Source: Alphaproteobacteria bacterium | GTDB taxonomy: Bacteria; Pseudomonadota; Alphaproteobacteria; UBA8366 | DNA length: 64,000 nt | Direction of reading: 5' to 3' | Assembly: GCA_021774335.1 (NCBI GenBank) | Contig: JAJFJD010000053.1 | Span: 1-64,000, forward strand | Part shown: positions 62,354-64,000 of the stretch, piece by piece | How the letters are laid out: every line of letters begins with the position of its first letter | Position numbering within the stretch: position 1 is the first letter of the stretch | Program-made: the position numbers and the translations under genes | Notes under the pieces: generated by a model | The model's input: only the letters and a program-made list of their open reading frames with translations | Told to the model about the DNA's origin: nothing | Databases searched by the model: none

Positions 62354-63147
62354 AACTCGCGCAGATCGGGTTCGGCGGGATCGGGCGAACGGTCGCCGAT
62401 TCCTTGAACACCGATTCGAATTCATCCTACGCAGCGATCGCGGCACGCCCGCACCAGACGGCAGATGTGCAAGCAACCTTGGGCAAGGTTCCGCTGGTGG
62501 ACTCTGCACCCGACTTGCTTGCGCAGGAACCGGATCTCGTCGTCGAATGCGCCAGTCACGGGGCGCTGCGGCAATACGGCGAGGCGGTGCTCGCGGCCGG
62601 CATCGATCTCATCGCCGTCTCGGTCGGCATCCTGGCGGAACCGGCATACCGCGACCGCCTGCTGAGTGTAGCGGCGCAAAGCGGGGCGCGGTTGATCATT
62701 CCTTCCGGCGCGATTGGTGGAGTCGATGTCGTCAAGGCCGCCCGGCATGCAGATCTGGACCACGTCACCTACACGACGCGGAAAGCCCCCGCCCTGTGGA
62801 GGAACACGCCTGCCGAGGAGATGGTCGATCTGTCGGCGGTTTCCGGGCCCGTGCTGTTTTTTGACGATACGGCGGAGCGTGCCGCCTTGCTTTTCGCGGA
62901 GAAGGCGAATGTCACCGCGACCCTGGCGCTCGCCGGACTCGGTTTCGAGAAGACCGGCGTCCAGTTCTGGGCCGACCCCGACTACCTCCGGAGCACTCAT
63001 CAGATTGCACTGACCGGAACGACAGGGACGATGACGATCGAACTGGCCAATACAGTAAGCCCGCTGGATCGGAAATCTTCATGGCTCACCGCGATGAGCA
63101 TTGTCGACGCGGTGCGTAGCCGGAACGCCATACTGAAAGTCGGATAA
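62350..63147 (+). CDS. L-aspartate dehydrogenase (NadX-like)
   Basis: 265 residues. NAD-binding KLAQIGFGGIGRTVAD at the start, ISVGIL-type LIAVSVGILAE, IIPSGAIGGVDVVKAA, and KAPALWRNTPAEEM, all features of aspartate dehydrogenase, which makes iminosuccinate/oxaloacetate and ammonia from aspartate (or the reverse). Overlap with the FAD gene suggests a joint role in a dicarboxylate or aspartate pathway; the FAD enzyme is not NadB, so NAD synthesis is not implied. Confidence 0.88.
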   Translation: MKLAQIGFGGIGRTVADSLNTDSNSSYAAIAARPHQTADVQATLGKVPLVDSAPDLLAQEPDLVVECASHGALRQYGEAVLAAGIDLIAVSVGILAEPAYRDRLLSVAAQSGARLIIPSGAIGGVDVVKAARHADLDHVTYTTRKAPALWRNTPAEEMVDLSAVSGPVLFFDDTAERAALLFAEKANVTATLALAGLGFEKTGVQFWADPDYLRSTHQIALTGTTGTMTIELANTVSPLDRKSSWLTAMSIVDAVRSRNAILKVG

Positions 63148-63299
63148 GGCTCGGCAATTCTCCGTCAAGACGCCGAGGATCGCCCTTACTCCGCTACGGC
63201 AGATTTGCCCTGATCAAATCGTCCCGCGATACTAGACTTGATGTGTGCGTTCCGCGCACAACACCGATCAACAAATTCGAACTAGGGAGACGGGTTTCA
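63148..63299 (+). promoter_or_regulatory. Leader upstream of the TAXI receptor gene
   Basis: 152 bp. A hairpin TGTGCG-TTCCG-CGCACA lies near 63243-63259 and AGGGAG near 63285 is the ribosome site. Promoter not identified with confidence. Confidence 0.35.
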
Positions 63300-64000
63300 A
63301 TGAAATCTAAAAATCTAGTGATTCCCTTCGCAATTGCCGTAGCGGCAGCGCTCAGCGTTGCATCCACTTCCCAAACCGCCGTGGCGAAATCTAAACGCGT
63401 TCTGTTCAACATCGGCACTGCCGGAATCACCGGCAGCTTTTGGGCGACCGGTGGTCAGGTCTGCAATCTGGTGAACAAAAGCCGCAAGAAGCAGAAGCAT
63501 ACGCTTCGATGCACTGTCGAAAGCACCGGCGGCTCGGTGAGCAATCTGCGCTCGTTGCGGGCCGGTGACCTGGATCTTATCTTCGCCCAGTCTAACCTGG
63601 AGTATCACTCCTACAACGGCTCCGGCCCGTTCAAGAAGAGCGGCCCGCACAAGGATTTGCGGTTCGTCATGTCGTTCACCACGAACCGGCTGCACGTCGT
63701 TGCGCGGAAAGACGCCGGCATCAAGAAGATGGCCGACCTCAAAGGCAAGCGGGTAAACACCGGCAACCCAGGTTCGGGCACCGAAACGACCGCCTATATG
63801 GTCTTCAAGTATTTCGGCATCGACCCGAAGAAAGACCTGGCGCTGGATTCGAAACTGCCGTCGCGCGAACAGTCGAAAGCCCTCTGTGACGGCAAGATCG
63901 ACGCGTTCCTCTATCCGACAGCGGTTCCCGTTGCCACGATCGAGGAAGCCGCCAACACCTGTGACGTCAACATCGTCTCGTTGGAAGGACCGGAGCTGGA
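63300..64000 (+). CDS. TAXI-family TRAP substrate receptor (partial, runs off the window)
   Basis: 233 codons are present from ATG 63300. A signal peptide (MKSKNLVIPFAIAVAAALS, ending near AVAKS) leads to FNIGTAGITGSFWATGG, the hallmark of TAXI receptors, then RAGDLDLIFAQSNLEYHS, LHVVARKDAGIKKMADLKG and NPGSGTETTAYMV. It is the periplasmic receptor of a tripartite uptake system; a fused DctQM permease should follow. It may supply the substrate for the FAD and aspartate dehydrogenases just upstream. Confidence 0.9.
   Translation, partial: MKSKNLVIPFAIAVAAALSVASTSQTAVAKSKRVLFNIGTAGITGSFWATGGQVCNLVNKSRKKQKHTLRCTVESTGGSVSNLRSLRAGDLDLIFAQSNLEYHSYNGSGPFKKSGPHKDLRFVMSFTTNRLHVVARKDAGIKKMADLKGKRVNTGNPGSGTETTAYMVFKYFGIDPKKDLALDSKLPSREQSKALCDGKIDAFLYPTAVPVATIEEAANTCDVNIVSLEGPEL

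Noticed and set aside
1..64000. tRNA, rRNA, CRISPR, insertion sequence, integrase, prophage or plasmid features
   Set aside because: No transposase or integrase frames, terminal repeats, spaced direct repeats or tRNA cloverleaf candidates were seen; the genes are housekeeping-like or metabolic.

Overview
The window is GC-rich, almost fully coding DNA with short intergenic gaps, many GTG/TTG starts, frequent 4-11 nt gene overlaps and no rRNA, tRNA, CRISPR or insertion sequence that I can see. The gene set (heterotetrameric sarcosine oxidase, TRAP and TAXI transporter parts, three CaiB/BaiF CoA-transferases, six TauD-type oxygenases, MmgE/PrpD, AtuA-like proteins) is that of a metabolically versatile, probably aerobic heterotrophic Alphaproteobacterium, perhaps of Rhodospirillales type. 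This placement is inference from gene content, not a phylogenetic result.

Layout. 1-1152: GDP-fucose synthesis genes (fcl start, gmd). 1242-6324: soxBDAG sarcosine oxidase operon, preceded by a possible short leader ORF. 6703-14691: an MFS carrier, a DapA-like aldolase/lyase, a GMC oxidoreductase, a DsbA-like isomerase, a CmcJ-type oxygenase, a PLP alanine-racemase-fold enzyme and a CoA-transferase. 14819-15772: a GrdB/PrdB-like selenoprotein. 15865-20934: DUF3047 and DUF547 envelope proteins, radical SAM plus methyltransferase, and a Cys-type sulfatase. 21025-25386: a tandem array of one PhyH and four TauD oxygenases. 25528-37923: acyl-CoA and amide catabolism, including a MaoC dehydratase, MmgE/PrpD, acyl-CoA dehydrogenase, M20 amidohydrolase, membrane-anchored glutamate-synthase-like flavoprotein, ADP-forming acyl-CoA synthetase, RidA, an SGNH hydrolase and AtuA/DUF4387. 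37937-43711: TRAP transporter with a GntR regulator, CoA-transferase and an atypical SDR. 43849-50046: a DinB-fold protein, GltS, a TPR/SPINDLY glycosyltransferase, GST and a CoA-transferase. 50255-52874: a UGSC-type selenoprotein with two paralogous proteins of unknown function. 52871-64000: TauD, a thioredoxin-reductase-like flavoprotein, PilZ, dihydroorotase, a two-subunit TPP decarboxylase, CocE-type hydrolase, another TauD, an FAD reductase/dehydrogenase, aspartate dehydrogenase and a TAXI receptor.

The most striking result is two selenocysteine genes that ordinary gene calling would split or truncate. In each, one in-frame TGA is followed at 17-18 nt by a 7-bp hairpin with a 5-nt loop whose second base is G, which fits the bacterial SECIS pattern. 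Both proteins have a strand-UxxC-helix unit in identical register (U-x2-C-x11-E-x2-G-[I/V]-x-T). The UGSC gene heads a tight three-gene operon with two paralogs I cannot assign; this is the best candidate here for an undescribed redox system. The organism must therefore encode SelA/SelB/tRNA-Sec elsewhere.

Most of the remaining genes look like independent small catabolic modules for uptake (MFS, TRAP, TAXI, GltS), activation to CoA esters, and oxidation of small organic acids, methylated amines and possibly organosulfur compounds. None of the specific substrates can be fixed from sequence alone.
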